This document shows, piece after piece, positions 17,297-29,900 of a stretch of 64,000 bases of DNA; within the stretch, counting starts at the first letter, position 1; each line of letters starts with the position of its first letter. The notes under the pieces were generated by a model. That model had not been told where the DNA came from. It ran no database searches and worked only from the letters and a program-made list of their open reading frames with translations. A program made the translations under genes and the position numbers. The stretch is from Saprospiraceae bacterium (GTDB taxonomy: Bacteria > Bacteroidota > Bacteroidia > Chitinophagales > Saprospiraceae). The stretch covers positions 1,363,501 to 1,427,500 of the forward strand of contig JAHCHX010000001.1 in assembly GCA_026129545.1 (NCBI GenBank), read 5' to 3'.

Positions 17297-17465
17297 CCAC
17301 CCGCGTGCCAATACCTCCCGCCACAACCACCTCAACCTCCCCAACTCCATCAACAACTCCGCTGACTCCTACATCACCCTCACTTACACCGACGGCGGAG
17401 AAAAACTCACCAAAGTCGCCAGCGGCCAAACAAGAAACTATGTCGCCGGCATCGAGCGCTTAGGC
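17297..17465 (+). repeat. Truncated ninth Rhs arm, right end of the array
   Basis: The arm reads HNHLNLPNSINNSADSYITL, GGEKLTKVASGQTRNYVAGIE and then breaks off. After 17465 the sequence (RLGPPPQQVRSTLHQ) is unrelated to the array. No tip or immunity gene follows. The frame stays open to 17645 without coding-like features. This marks the right border of the island. Confidence 0.75.
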
Positions 17466-17551
17466 CCTCCACCGCAACAAGTCCGTTCCACACTGCATCA
17501 GGTTGGTTTAAACACAGTTTCTTTGTGCCCTTCGAGACGATACCACACCAC

Positions 17552-18091
17552 ATGCGCACCATTCTTGGCATCCTGCTTCTGTTCGTATTGGCCGCCCCGC
17601 TTGTCGGGACGTATGCGAGCCTGCGTCAGGAAAAACGCCGTGTGAAAAAAGAAGTCAAAAAACGATTGATGGCAGGGGTGGACAGCGCCGACCTCGTTTT
17701 TTTCCAGTTTTCCAAACATGATAGCGAAACACTCCTTCGCTGGGAACATGAGCGGGAATTTGAGTACGAAAAACAAATGTACGACGTGGTGAAAAAAATC
17801 GAGCAAGGCGACTCCATACTGCTCTGGTGCTGGTGGGACCATGAGGAAACAGCATTGAACAAACAACTCCGACAACTGCTCGCAAAAAGCCAAAACAACG
17901 ACCCACGCCGCCATGAAAAAGAGCGGCGTTTGGTGTGTTTTTTTCTCTCCCTTTTTTTCGTGGAAATACTCAACGCACATCTCCCGTGCATCTTCATGGA
18001 GTATGTGAGGACACCACCAGAACGCGACACTTTGCAAAGCATCATGGAGTCGCCGCCACCGTCGCCGCCGCCCGATGGGAAAATGGGCTAA
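17552..18091 (+). CDS. Small membrane-anchored protein of unknown function
   Basis: The start at ATG 17552 gives MRTILGILLLFVLAAPLVGTY, a single N-terminal membrane segment; an upstream start at 17525 only adds nine residues. It is 179 aa. A charged middle (RQEKRRVKKEVKKRL) and a Trp-rich WCWWDHEE stretch are followed by a second hydrophobic segment (VCFFLSLFFVEILNAHL) and a proline-rich C-terminus (PPPSPPPDGKMG). No family recognised. It lies 75 bp upstream of the TonB-dependent receptor on the same strand and may share its transcript. Confidence 0.6.
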   Translation: MRTILGILLLFVLAAPLVGTYASLRQEKRRVKKEVKKRLMAGVDSADLVFFQFSKHDSETLLRWEHEREFEYEKQMYDVVKKIEQGDSILLWCWWDHEETALNKQLRQLLAKSQNNDPRRHEKERRLVCFFLSLFFVEILNAHLPCIFMEYVRTPPERDTLQSIMESPPPSPPPDGKMG

Positions 18092-18166
18092 TCGTGCGCC
18101 GATGAGCGCCCGCCAACCTCATCTTTTCAGTTTGCTCATTTTTTCTCATCCAATCACTATCACAGC

Positions 18167-20578
18167 ATGAAAAAATCTTTCTTGCTGGGGCTGCTCCTGT
18201 GTGCGGGTAGCCTTGGCTATGCACAGATATTGACCGTGAAAGACCGCGACTCTGGACAGCCTTTGGAAGTAGCCACCATCATCAGTGAGGCACCCAAAGC
18301 GCAACGGACAACCAATGCCGCCGGGCAGGCCGACTTGTCGGCATTTCGTGGGGCAGCGCGCATCGAAGTGCGGTTGCTCGGCTACAAGTCCGCCGCATAT
18401 AGCTTTGTCGAGTTGGAAAGCGCCGGTTTCTTGGTCTATCTCTCCGCTGAAGGTCTGTCCCTCAATCAAGAGGTCGTCATTTCAGCCACCCGATGGAACC
18501 AATCGAAGCGAGAGGTGCCATCGAAAATCACCCGTATCGCACCGAGGGTAGTGGCCTTGCAAAACCCACAAACCGCCGCCGATTTGCTCGGCGGTTCGGG
18601 TGAGGTTTTTATCCAAAAAAGTCAGCAAGGCGGGGGAAGCCCCATGATTCGAGGGTTTTCCACCAATCGCGTGCTCCTGACGGTGGATGGCGTGCGCATG
18701 AACACCGCCATTTTTCGCAGCGGCAATTTGCAGAACGTCATCTCGCTCGACCCGTTTTCCATCGAAAACACGGAGGTGTTTTTTGGCCCCGGCTCGGTGG
18801 TGTTTGGGAGCGATGCCATTGGTGGCGCCATGAATTTCCAAACCCTCACGCCGCAATTGGCAACGGAGGATAAAACCTTTGTGAGCGGAAACGCCGTGGC
18901 CCGCATGGCATCGGCAAACAATGAGCGCACCGGACATTTCGACATAAATGTCGGCTGGGAGAAATGGGCTTTCGTCAGCAGCTTCTCGCACCACGATTTT
19001 GGCGATTTGCGCATGGGCACACATGGGCCGAGGGAGTATCTGCGAGCCTTTTTTGTCCAGCGGCAAGCGAATGCGGATGTGATGGTCACGAACGAAGACC
19101 CGCTCGTGCAGCGCCCGACTGGTTATGAGCAAATCAACCTGATGCAAAAAGTAAGGTTTGTGCCAAACGACAAATGGGATTTCAACTACGGCTTCCACTA
19201 TTCCACCACTACCGACTATTCGCGCTACGACCGATTGCTGCGCGTGCGTGCCAACGGGCTGCCGAACAGCGCCGAATGGCTCTACGGCCCCCAAACTTGG
19301 GCCATGAACAACCTGACCGCCAACTATGGGACTGGCAATCGGCTTTTTGATGGCATGACCATTCGCCTCGCGCATCAATTTTTTGAGGAAAGCCGCATTG
19401 ACCGCAACTTCGGCAATGCCTTACGGCGCAGCCGCGTGGAAAAGGTGCAAGCCTACTCCGCCAACCTTGATTTTTTCAAGGAAATAGGCCAACGCCAAAA
19501 GTTGTTTTATGGCTTGGAGGCCGTGTACAACGATGTCCGTTCGACAGGGACAGACAAAAACATCACTACCAACGAGGAAGTGGCAGGGCCAGCACGCTAT
19601 CCGCGTTCCGACTGGGCATCGTACGCGGCATTTGCCACTTATCAGCATCGGCTCTCCAAGCAATTGCTGCTCCAAGCGGGAGCGCGGTACAATCAATTTG
19701 CGCTCAACGCCACCTTCGACACTACTTTTTACCCATTTCCCTATACCACGGCAAACCTGAACAATGGGGCGCTCACGGGTAGCGTCGGCATGGTTTACGA
19801 CCCTGCCGAATCGTGGTCGCTGGCGCTCAACGCCTCCACGGGTTTTCGCTCGCCCAATGTGGACGATTTGGGAAAAGTGTTCGACTCCGAGCCGGGAGCG
19901 GTCATGGTGCCGAACCCCAACCTGAATGCCGAGTATGCCTACAATGTTGAGTTTGACATTGCCAAAGTGTTTGGGAAAAGGTTGAAAGTTGACGTGACAG
20001 GCTACTACACGATACTCCAAAACGCGCTTGTGCGGCGCCCCTTTACGTTGAACGGGCAAGACAGCATTATTTATGCGGGCGAGTTGAGCCAAGTGTTGGC
20101 CATTCAGAATGCGGCCAAAGCAACGGTGTATGGCTTGCAAGCCAGCATGGAACTCAAACTGACGGGCGGGTTCGGTTTGAGTTCTCAAATCAACTATCAG
20201 AAAGGCGAGGAAGAGTTGGACGACGGCACCATCAGTCCGTTGCGCCATGCAGCGCCATGGTTTGGGGCCACGCACCTGACCTATACCGCGCCGCGGCTTA
20301 GCCTTGATTTTTACTCCATGTACAGCGGAAAAGTGCCTTTCACCGAAATGCCGCAAGAAGAGCGGGGCAAAGGATACATCTACGCCATTGATGGCGAAGG
20401 AAACCCTTTCTCACCGGGGTGGTACACACTGAATTTCAAGGCGATGTACCAATTTTCCGAGAATTGGTCACTGAGCGGCGGCGTGGAAAACCTGACCGAC
20501 CAGCGATACCGGCCCTACAGCTCGGGGTTGGTGGCAGCGGGGCGGAATTTTATTCTTTCGCTGCGAGCCAAGTTTTAG
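18167..20578 (+). CDS. TonB-dependent outer-membrane receptor
   Basis: It is 803 aa with signal peptide MKKSFLLGLLLCAGSLGYAQ. Residues 21-95 are a carboxypeptidase-regulatory-like domain typical of Bacteroidota receptors (TVKDRDSGQPLEVATI ... EVRLLGYKSAAY). A plug domain at about 105-220 follows (PQTAADLLGGSGEVFIQKSQQGGGSPMIRGF, then IENTEVFFGPGSVVFGSDAIGGAMNF), then the 22-strand barrel ending in LSLRAKF. The plug wording is close to the haemoglobin/transferrin-type receptor branch, so iron or haem uptake is plausible but not proven. It takes up its ligand across the outer membrane using TonB/ExbBD energy. No partner genes lie beside it. Confidence 0.88.
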   Translation: MKKSFLLGLLLCAGSLGYAQILTVKDRDSGQPLEVATIISEAPKAQRTTNAAGQADLSAFRGAARIEVRLLGYKSAAYSFVELESAGFLVYLSAEGLSLNQEVVISATRWNQSKREVPSKITRIAPRVVALQNPQTAADLLGGSGEVFIQKSQQGGGSPMIRGFSTNRVLLTVDGVRMNTAIFRSGNLQNVISLDPFSIENTEVFFGPGSVVFGSDAIGGAMNFQTLTPQLATEDKTFVSGNAVARMASANNERTGHFDINVGWEKWAFVSSFSHHDFGDLRMGTHGPREYLRAFFVQRQANADVMVTNEDPLVQRPTGYEQINLMQKVRFVPNDKWDFNYGFHYSTTTDYSRYDRLLRVRANGLPNSAEWLYGPQTWAMNNLTANYGTGNRLFDGMTIRLAHQFFEESRIDRNFGNALRRSRVEKVQAYSANLDFFKEIGQRQKLFYGLEAVYNDVRSTGTDKNITTNEEVAGPARYPRSDWASYAAFATYQHRLSKQLLLQAGARYNQFALNATFDTTFYPFPYTTANLNNGALTGSVGMVYDPAESWSLALNASTGFRSPNVDDLGKVFDSEPGAVMVPNPNLNAEYAYNVEFDIAKVFGKRLKVDVTGYYTILQNALVRRPFTLNGQDSIIYAGELSQVLAIQNAAKATVYGLQASMELKLTGGFGLSSQINYQKGEEELDDGTISPLRHAAPWFGATHLTYTAPRLSLDFYSMYSGKVPFTEMPQEERGKGYIYAIDGEGNPFSPGWYTLNFKAMYQFSENWSLSGGVENLTDQRYRPYSSGLVAAGRNFILSLRAKF

Positions 20579-20587
20579 GCCATAACC

Positions 20588-20661
20588 AATTAGGCGTGGC
20601 ATGACCGCTCATGGGAATCCTACTATATTATTGACCCAAAGTGGTCATGCCACACCTAATT
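20588..20661. terminator. Long stem-loop after the TonB receptor
   Basis: AATTAGGCGTGGCATGACC (20588-20606) is complementary to 20643-20661 with one mismatch, with a 36-bp loop. There is only a short T stretch after it. It could end the receptor transcript or be a mobile palindromic repeat. Confidence 0.5.
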
Positions 20662-20737
20662 TTCGATGCCCGTTTTTCCCAACGTTAAGTTTTTGGGAAA
20701 AACCCAAAATGCCTTTTCGGTTTCGGCAACGCGATGC

Positions 20738-20745
20738 TATTTTTG
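20738..20745 (+). promoter_or_regulatory. Candidate promoter -7 box for the adhesin gene
   Basis: TATTTTTG fits the Bacteroidota -7 consensus TAnnTTTG. It would give a 5' leader of about 215 nt before the ATG at 20968. The leader contains two nested inverted repeats: TTCGGC-TTTG-GCCGAA near 20783, and ATACTTCG/CGAAGTAT around 20779-20838. A structured leader could regulate this very large gene. Confidence 0.4.
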
Positions 20746-20967
20746 CAGCGCAAGAATTTTTAATCCTAATCTCATGAATACTTCGGCTTTGGCCGAACAG
20801 GCTCTCCTCGCATAGGTTCCCGTTCCCCTCGAAGTATCCGAACATCCCAAGTCTGTTTTTTTTTCAAAACGATGTAGCGACGCGTTGCCACGCTTGCGGC
20901 CATCTCTGTTTTAGCCCCTTTTAATGCTCAAACAACACAAAACGAACATCCTAATCACACTTCTCTC

Positions 20968-23900
20968 ATGAAAAGAGCCTTACTCCTTGTCACCGCCCTT
21001 GTCGTTTGTTTCCGAATTTTTGGACAATTGCCTTCGGCGCAACCGCTTCCTTTTTCGCAAAACTGGTCGAATACCAGCCTCATCACCACCAACAATGACT
21101 GGACGGGGGTGCCCGGCATCATTGGCTTTCGGGGCGATGGACTTGCCGGCGCAACGGGCGTTGACCCCCAAACCATTTTGGTGGACAACAACCCCGGCGT
21201 GGTCAACGTAATCGCCAACCAAACCAACCCGAACGGCCTGACCACGGGCGGGGTCGCGGAATTTGAAATCATCAACCCGGTGGTGGCATTGCAAGGCTCC
21301 GGCACGGCCAGAGCGCCTTATATCCTAATCGCCATCAACACCCTTTGTCTCTCCGACATCACCGTGTCATACAATGTGCGCGACATAGACGGCTCGGCGG
21401 ACAACGCGGTGCAACAAGTGGCGCTGCACTACCGCGTGGGCAATAGCGGAAACTACACGAACATACCCGAAGCCTACATCCCAGATGCCACCACTGGCCC
21501 CAACATGGCAACCCTTGTTACACCCATCAGCGTGGTGCTGCCTGCCGCTGCGAACAACCAATCTGTTGTTTATCTGCGCATTATGACCACCGACGCGGCG
21601 GGTAGCGACGAATGGGTAGGCATAGATGATATTGAAATCAACGGAACCCCGATAGTGGCGCTTATTAGCGGTTTGGGCAATTTTTGCATAGAGGGCGAAT
21701 TGCCCATCACTATTGATATAGTGGGCGGCACTAGCCCTTACACAGTGGTTTACACAGATGGAGTCAATGAATTTACTGAAACAGATTTCATCAGCGGCAC
21801 CACCCCCGTTCAGACCGTCAACATCAACACAACCTTTACTTTGGTTTCTGTGGAGGATGCGGGCGGATGCGCGGCGGGTGACTTGAGTGGCAACGCAATA
21901 GGATATGTGTCGGAAACTTTGCCGGAGATTGAAATTGTCACCCAAAGCGACCCATCGTGCGCAAACAATGATGGGACTATTGATATCAACGTGACAGGAG
22001 GGGCGTCCCCCTATGATTATTTGTGGACAACCAATGGAGGCAGTGGCCTGAACCCCGACGACGAAGACCAGACAACCTTGGGAGCGGGCACCTACGAAGT
22101 GTTGGTGACGGATGTGAATGGGTGTGAAGCGAACGCATCTGTCACATTGGAACAAGCACAAGGTTGCAACTGCGATATTGACATAGTCAGTATAGAAACA
22201 ATTGATGAAACCTGTCCGGGCGACAATGATGGCTCTATAACGATTAATGCCGTCTGCACTACTTGCGAGTCTATTGAATACTCTATAGATGGCGGTATCA
22301 ATTATCAACCGGACAATGTTTTCACAGGCCTCTCACCTAATACTTACAATGTAAAAGTGCGCGATAGTGCGGACCCCGATTGCACGGATGTCGGCATAGC
22401 GACGGTGAACGCCGGGGATGGCGTACCGCCCGTCTTTAACGGCCCTTTGCCTGAAGATGAAAACTATGAGTGCGGGGACATTGTGCCAGATGCCGCTACG
22501 CTTACCGCATCAGACGATGTTGACCAAGACGTTGAAGTAACGTTTTCGGAAAATGAAATACCGGGGTCGTGTGATGGCACTTCTACCATCGTCCGCACAT
22601 GGACTGCTACCGACGACTGCGGCAATTCAACTCAACACACCCAAACAATCACCATTCACGATGACACCCCGCCCACTTTGGAAAACCTCCCAGACGATGT
22701 TTCCTTGACCATCAACTGCAACGAACCGTTGCCCACCCCATCGGGAGTGACAGCTACCGACAATTGTGACCCGGATGTTCAAGTTTCTATTTCTGAAACC
22801 GACAACGGAGCGTGCCCATTAGTCATCACGCGCACTTGGACGGCAACCGACTGTTCCGGGAATATGGCTTCCTTCGTTCAAACCATCACCGTCACCGACG
22901 ACGAAGCCCCCATTTTCAACGCTCCCTTGCCGCAGGATATCACCGTCTCCTGCTCCGACCCCCTCCCTACCCCACCCTCCGTGACCGCATCCGACAATTG
23001 CGACCAAGGCGCGGTGCCGGAAGTAATTTTCATTAATGAAATCCACTACGACAACGTCGGCACCGACGTGGGCGAGTTTATCGAAATCGCTGGCACGGCA
23101 GGCATTGATTTGTCTCAATATCAACTCATTCTGTACAACGGCAACGGCGGCGTGGTGTACGACGAAAGAACATTGGGCGGCATCATTGACGACGAGGGCA
23201 ACGGCTTCGGCGCGGTGGCCTTCTTTTATCCCGTCAACGGCATCCAAAACGGCTCACCCGATGGCATGGCGCTTATCAAACTGCCCAACACCGTGATTCA
23301 GTTTTTGAGTTATGAAGGCACGTTCGTCGCCACCAACGGCCCAGCCGCCGGACTCACCTCAATAGACATTGGTGTGGCCCAAGAGCCGCCCCCTGCCATC
23401 GGCCTTTCACTCCAACTCACGGGCGCAGGCCAGCAATATGGCGATTTCAATTGGGTTGGCCCAGTAGCCGAATCCCCCGGCTCGCTCAATGCAGGCCAGT
23501 CACTCGAACCCCTGCCGGGCACCATTCTGGCCACGTTGGAAGAAACCTCGATGATGGGCGACTGCGCGGGCGAAATGCTCGTGGTGCGCACATGGACGGC
23601 CACCGATGCTTGCGGCAACAGCGCCCAACACACGCAGACGATTTTCGTGTCGGACAACGATGCCCCGAATTTTGTCCCCCCTATACCACAGGATATTACG
23701 ATTAGCTGCAGCGACCCCGTGCCACCCGCCGCCGATTTGCTCGCCACCGATTTCTGCGACGACGGCTCCGGCGCTCCGGCGATGGTTTGGATAAATGAAA
23801 TTCACTACGACAACGTGGGCAACGACGTGAATGAATTTATCGAAATCGCTGGCACGGCAGGTGTTGACCTCTCCGCTTACTCTTTGTTCCTCTACAACGG

Positions 23901-26900
23901 CGCGGGCGGCGGCACCTACGGCTCCATGACCCTGAGCGGCATCATTCCCAACCAAAGCAACGGATTTGGCACAGTCGCCTTTTTCTACCCCGTCAACGGC
24001 CTGCAAAATGGCTCGCCAGACGGCATGGCATTGGTGACGGGTGGCATGGTCGTGCAATTTTTGAGTTATGAAGGTACGTTCGTGGCAGTAGGTGGCCCGG
24101 CCAATGGCCTGCTTTCCACCGACATTGGCGTGGAAGAAGACGGCAACACCCCGATTGGATTTTCACTCCGACTAAGCGGCACCGGAAACAAGTATTCAGA
24201 CTTCACTTGGAACCCTCCCGCACCCGCAACCCCCAACGCCATCAACACCGGCCAATTCTTTACCCCGGTGCAGACTGGCCTGCAAGTCAATTTTGAGGAA
24301 ACCAATACCCAAGGCGACTCTCCTGAATCCTGCGATTTCTACAACTACACCATCACGCGCACTTGGACGGTGGAGGATGATTGCGGCAACGGCAACACCC
24401 ATGTCCAAGTGATTACCGTTCAAGACATTACGCCGCCGACGTTCAATGGCGTTCCGGCCAACGTGACGCTTAGCTGCGCACAACCCATACCCGCTGCCCC
24501 GACCAACGTAACCGCCTCCGACAATTGCTCCGCCACTTCGTCTGTGATTTTCAACGAAGTCAGCACAAAAGGCGCGAACCCCGCCAACTGCAATTTTTAC
24601 TCTTACACCATCACGCGCACTTGGTCGGCCTCCGACGTGTGCGGCAACGTGGGCGCAAGCACCCAAATCATCACGGTGCAGGACAATCAAGCCCCCGTCG
24701 TCAATTGTCAGAACATCACGGTCAGCCTCAACAACTTCGGCACCGTGACCATCACGGGCGCTTCGGTTGGCTTTTCGGCAACGGACAATTGCGCGGCACC
24801 AGCCAACCTCAACGTGTTGGCCAACCCGGTGACTTTCACCTGCGCACAGGCTGGTACCACCCAGCCATACGTTTTGCAAGTGACAGACCCATGCGGCAAT
24901 GTCGGCGTTTGCACAGCGCAAGTGACCATACTGCCCTTCCCGCGCTGTGTTCCAAAAATCCTGATTTCCGACCCGTGTGTCTGCAAAAACAACGCAACCA
25001 CGTTGTTTAACGGCCAATTTGGGGAAACACTCAAAATCGAATCCTTAGCTGGAAAAACTTGGACGATCATCGCGGTGAACGGCTTGTTCGCAGCCAACAG
25101 CCCGCCGCCGCCTTCCGCCCCCTTCCCCATTCAAATCGGCACACAGTTCGTCGAAAACCCGCTGAACAGCGGCGACTATTTCCTGAGCGGCGTACACATT
25201 GACGACCTCGGTTATTCCATCACCGTCCAGAGCGAGAGCGGCGAAGTGCTTACCGTCGGCAACTCTTGCAAATACCCAAATCCTGAAATCACCGCTGATT
25301 TGAGCGGGCCGTTCTGCCTCTACTCCCAGCCAGTCAATCTAACAGGCATACCCGGCGACAACAACATTGTCAGCCAAGGCTTCACCGTCAATGGCGCGCC
25401 AGCCACCGTTTTCAACCCCGGTGCAGGCGTAGGGCCTTATGTCATAGAATACACGGTCAATGGCGGCGTACCCAAAGCAGCAGGCCCCGACGACCCCGGC
25501 TGCATCCAAAAAATAACGGTATTTGTCAACGTAGTGGCAACGCCCGGCAATCTGGCGTGCAACGACTTGGTGTATGTCTCGTTGGGGCCGGATTGTGTCA
25601 CAGAAGTCACGCCAGACATGATTCTGGACGGCACTTATGGATGCTTCGACGACTACACCGTTTCCCTAAAAACCACAACTGGTCAAAATGTGGGCAACAC
25701 CGTTACATCTGCCAACGTGGGTCAAACACTCGTCGCCACCGTGACCCATTTGGTGAGTGGAAATAAATGTTGGGGAAACATAAAGGTGGAAGACAAGTTA
25801 CCTCCCACCATCCAATGCGCGGATATTACCCTCAACTGCGCCATCACCAACGCCTCCCCCAATTATTTGGCGGGCGTGTTGGGCATCGTGACCGCCTTCC
25901 CGAATGTCATTGATTGCTCCCCGGCCAGTTCCTCCTATATTGATACTTGGACAAACTTGGATTGCAACCAAAGCTTCAACGGCTTCAACAACCTGAGCGG
26001 CTACATCACACGCAAATGGACAGCCAAAGACATCTGGAACAACACATCCTCCTGCATTCAGTACATCTACTTCCCCCGCATCAATGCATCCAGCATCAAT
26101 CTGCCGGCCGATGTGACAGTAAGCTGTACCAACGATAATAGTGGAAACATTGCCGTCACAGGTGCGCCGTTTATCAATGCGTTTGGCCAACAATTTCCAC
26201 TCTATCCTGATGCAGGCTACTGCGAATTGAACGCCATCTTCACAGACCAAATCATCAAAATCTGCGATGGAACGGTCAAAATTTTGCGCACATGGACCAT
26301 TCTCGACTGGTGCGACCCAATGGGCGCATCAAACCCCATTTTCCATGTACAGCTGATAAAAGTAGTGGATGAAGCCGGCCCCGCCATCTCGTGCCCAGCC
26401 GACCTGACGGTCTCGACCGACCCGTTCTCGTGCTGCGCCATCGTGAACCTTCCCGACGTGATTATCCGCGACAACTGCTCGCGCATCAACAACATCGGCG
26501 GGATGATAATCGGCATAGACCCGTTCACGCTGGACACCATCGGGATGTTCCCCATCGGCGGCCAGCTGACCAACTTCCCGGGCAACAACCTGTGGGACCT
26601 CGACACGTTGGGCGCCTTTGGCCTGACGCCGTGCCTGCCCGCCGGCACGCACACGGTCATCTACCAGGCCGAGGACGACTGCGGCAACACCTCGACGTGC
26701 TCGTTCCGCCTGACGGTTCGCGACTACGTTCCGCCGGTGGCGGCCTGCACCGAGTTCACGGTGGTGAGCATCGGTGTTGACGACCCGTACGACTGCTACG
26801 GCCCCGGGGGCTTCCTGGGCGTGCCGCCCGCCCTGGGCGACTGCGAGTTTGGCGGCGTGACGTGGGTGAAGGCCTCGACGTTCGACCAAGGCTCGTACGA

Positions 26901-29900
26901 CAACTGCAACAACATCAAGTTCACGATACAGCGGATGGCGCCGTACTCTGACTGCATCAACTCGCTGAACTCCATCAACGGCTTTTTGCCGTGCGACGAC
27001 CAGTTCCCGGACTTCCCGAGCGAGTTCGAGCGCGCGGTGGCGGAACAGGACTCCATCAAGTTCTACTGCTGCGAGGTAGGCACGACGCAGACGGTGATAC
27101 TGCGCGTGTACCAGTTGGACGCCTTCGGCAACTTCGCCATCGGCCCCGACGGCACTCCGATACACAACACCTGCATGATAGACGTGCTGGTTCAGGACAA
27201 AATCAAGCCCGTGTGCATCTCGCCGGCGAACGTGACGGTCTCGTGCGAGGCCTTCGACCCGAGCCTGTGGGCGTACGGCAAGCCGACGGTGCAGGACAAC
27301 TGCTGCCTCGACGAGAACCGGGTGTACCAGGGCCAGTGCGGCCTTGAGCACTCGGCGAGCTACGCGCTGTTCGACACGCTGTGCAACCGGGGCACCATCA
27401 CGCGGACGTTCCGCGTGTACGACTGCCACGGCCAGTCCACGCAGTGCACGCAGCGCATCGTGGTGACGTACGAGCAGGACTACTGGATACGGTTCCCCAA
27501 CGACGTCATCGTGACGGTGTGCGACGGCACGGGCAACTACGGCGCGCCGACGTTCAACGGCGCCCAGGACTGCGAGCTGCTGGGCGTGTCGTTCGAGGAT
27601 CAGGTGTTCACGGTGGTTCCGGACGCCTGCTTCAAGATAGAGCGGACGTGGACCATCATCAACTGGTGCACCTACAACCCGAACGCCAACTGCGTGACGG
27701 TTCCGAACCCGGAGCCGAACGCGACGGCGAACTCACCGCAGAACCTGACGGGCCCGACGGTGTCGCCGTGCGGCACGCCCGCCCCGTGGGCTCCGACGAA
27801 CGTGGCCATCGCCCCCGGCCAGGCGCCGACGAACTTCTGCACGTTCTGGTCCGCGACGGCGAACTGCTACCGGTACAAGCAAATCATCAAGATAATAGAC
27901 AACCAGAAGCCGACGGTTGACTGCCCGGCCTCCCCGGTGGAGTACTGCGACCTGTCGGCGAACGACCCGCTGCTGTGGAACCAGTCGTACTGGTGGGACG
28001 GCGTGTCGCACGACCTTTGCGAGGGCGACGCCCCGCTGAGCATCACGGCGACGGACGCCTGCTCCGGCGCGAACGTGAACATCACCTACCTGCTGTTCCT
28101 CGACTTGGACGGCGACGGCTCGATGGAGACGGTGGTGTCGAGCAACAACCCGCCGGCTCCCGGCACGGTGAACTACAACAACCTCGGCACGCCGAACTAC
28201 TCTGGCGGCACGCCGCGGGTGTTCGACGGTCGCCCGGTTCCGGCCGCGCAGGTGTACCGCTGGGCGGTGCACTACACGACGAGCGGCACGTCCCGCACGG
28301 CTGCGGTGCAGTGGAAGACACAGGCGCAGCTGCCGACGCCGGCCAACCCGAACGGCACGTCCGGCGTGGTTCCGCAACTGCCCTACGGGACGCACAAAAT
28401 CAAGTGGACCATCTCCGACGGCTGCGGCAACGAGGAGACTTGCGAGTACCACTTCGTGGTGAAGGACTGCAAGGCCCCGACGGTGGTGTGCCTGCACGGC
28501 CTGTCGGTGAACATCATGCCGACGAAGATGATAACGCTGTGGGCATCCGACTTTTTGCAGTACGGCGAGGACAACTGCACGCCGTCGAACCTGTTGAAGT
28601 ACGGCATCCGCAAGGCTGGCCAGGGCACGGGCTTCCCGGTCGACGCGCAGGGCAACCCCATCACGTCGGTGACGTTCACCTGCGCGGAGCTGGGCCAGCA
28701 GCCGGTGGAACTGTGGGTGCAGGATTTGGCGGGCAACGCCGACTTCTGCCTGACGTACCTTGACGTGCAGGACAACGCGGGCAACTGCGGCAACAACAAC
28801 ATCAACGTGGCCGGCGCGCTGAAGACCGAGGACGCGCAAGGCCTCGAGGACGCGAACGTGAACCTGCAGAGCGGCGCGATGAGCCACTTCGCGATGACGG
28901 ACGCCGACGGCAAGTACCAGTTCAACGGCCTGGTGGCGCAGAACGCGCCGTACACGGTGACGCCGACGAAGGACGACAACCCGCTCAACGGGGTCTCGAC
29001 GTTCGACCTGGTGCTCATCTCGAAGCACATCCTGGGCCTCGAGCCGTTGAACAGCCCGTACAAGATGATAGCGGCGGACGCGAACAAGTCGAACTCCATC
29101 ACGACGTTCGACATCGTGGAGCTGCGCAAGCTCATCCTCGGCATCTACACCGAGCTTCCGAACAACACCTCTTGGCGCTTCGTGGACAAGTCGTTCGCGT
29201 TCCCCAACCAGGCCAACCCGTTCCAGACGCAGTTCCCCGAAATCAAGACGGTGAGCGGCTCCGCGGTTGACCAGTTGAACGAGGACTTCGTGGCGGTGAA
29301 GGTTGGCGACGTGAACGGCACGGCGATACCGAGCTCGCTGCTGTCAGGCGACGACCGCACGGCCGGCACGCTGCTGTTCGACGTGGACGACCGCGAGTTG
29401 CGCGCGGGCGAGTTGGCGACGGTGACGTTCCGCGCCGCCGAGCGCGTGCAGGGCTGGCAGTTCACGCTGAACCTGTCGGGCCTCGAGGTCGCCTCCATCG
29501 AGGAGGGCGAGAAGGTGCGGGCGTCGAACTTCGGCGTGTTCGCCGACGCGCTGACCACTTCTGTTGACGGCGACGCGGCCGAGTTCTCGGTGACGTTCCG
29601 CGCCGCGAGGGCCGGCCGCTTGAGCGAGATGCTGGGCGTTTCGAGCCGCATCACGCGGGCGGAGGCCTACTCGCTGTCGAGCGACCGCATGGAGGTGGCG
29701 CTGCGCTTCAACGGCGCGGGCGGCGCGACCATCGCGGGCGTCGGCTTCGAGCTGTACCAGAACCAGCCCAACCCGTTCGTGAACAAGACGGTCATCGGCT
29801 TCCACCTGCCAGAGGCGGCGGATGCCACGCTGACGGTGTTCGACGAGAGCGGCCGCCTGCTGTTCGTGCAGAAAGGCTCGTTCGCCAAGGGTCACAACGC

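Larger units (their letters stand above)
943..17465 (+). other. Rhs toxin-tip/immunity cassette array
   Basis: Eight successive units share a partial Rhs-core segment (YNHLNLPNSINNSADS ... RNYVAGIEYLG ... HYYPFGM ... LGLN.DYGARWYDAALGRWWSVDP) and then diverge completely after the DP.G motif that ends the core. A small gene for an exported protein follows each tip. A ninth arm is truncated at 17465. No full-length Rhs gene, start-proximal YD-repeat region or VgrG/PAAR-like segment is present. Several arms are frameshifted or contain stops. I read this as orphan rhs-CT modules that can be moved into an expressed Rhs gene by recombination across the arm; the acceptor gene is not in this window. 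Confidence 0.85.

Noticed and set aside
27733..29028. 431-codon minus-strand frame rich in Arg, Val and His
   Set aside because: It arises from the G/C-ending codons of the adhesin on the other strand.
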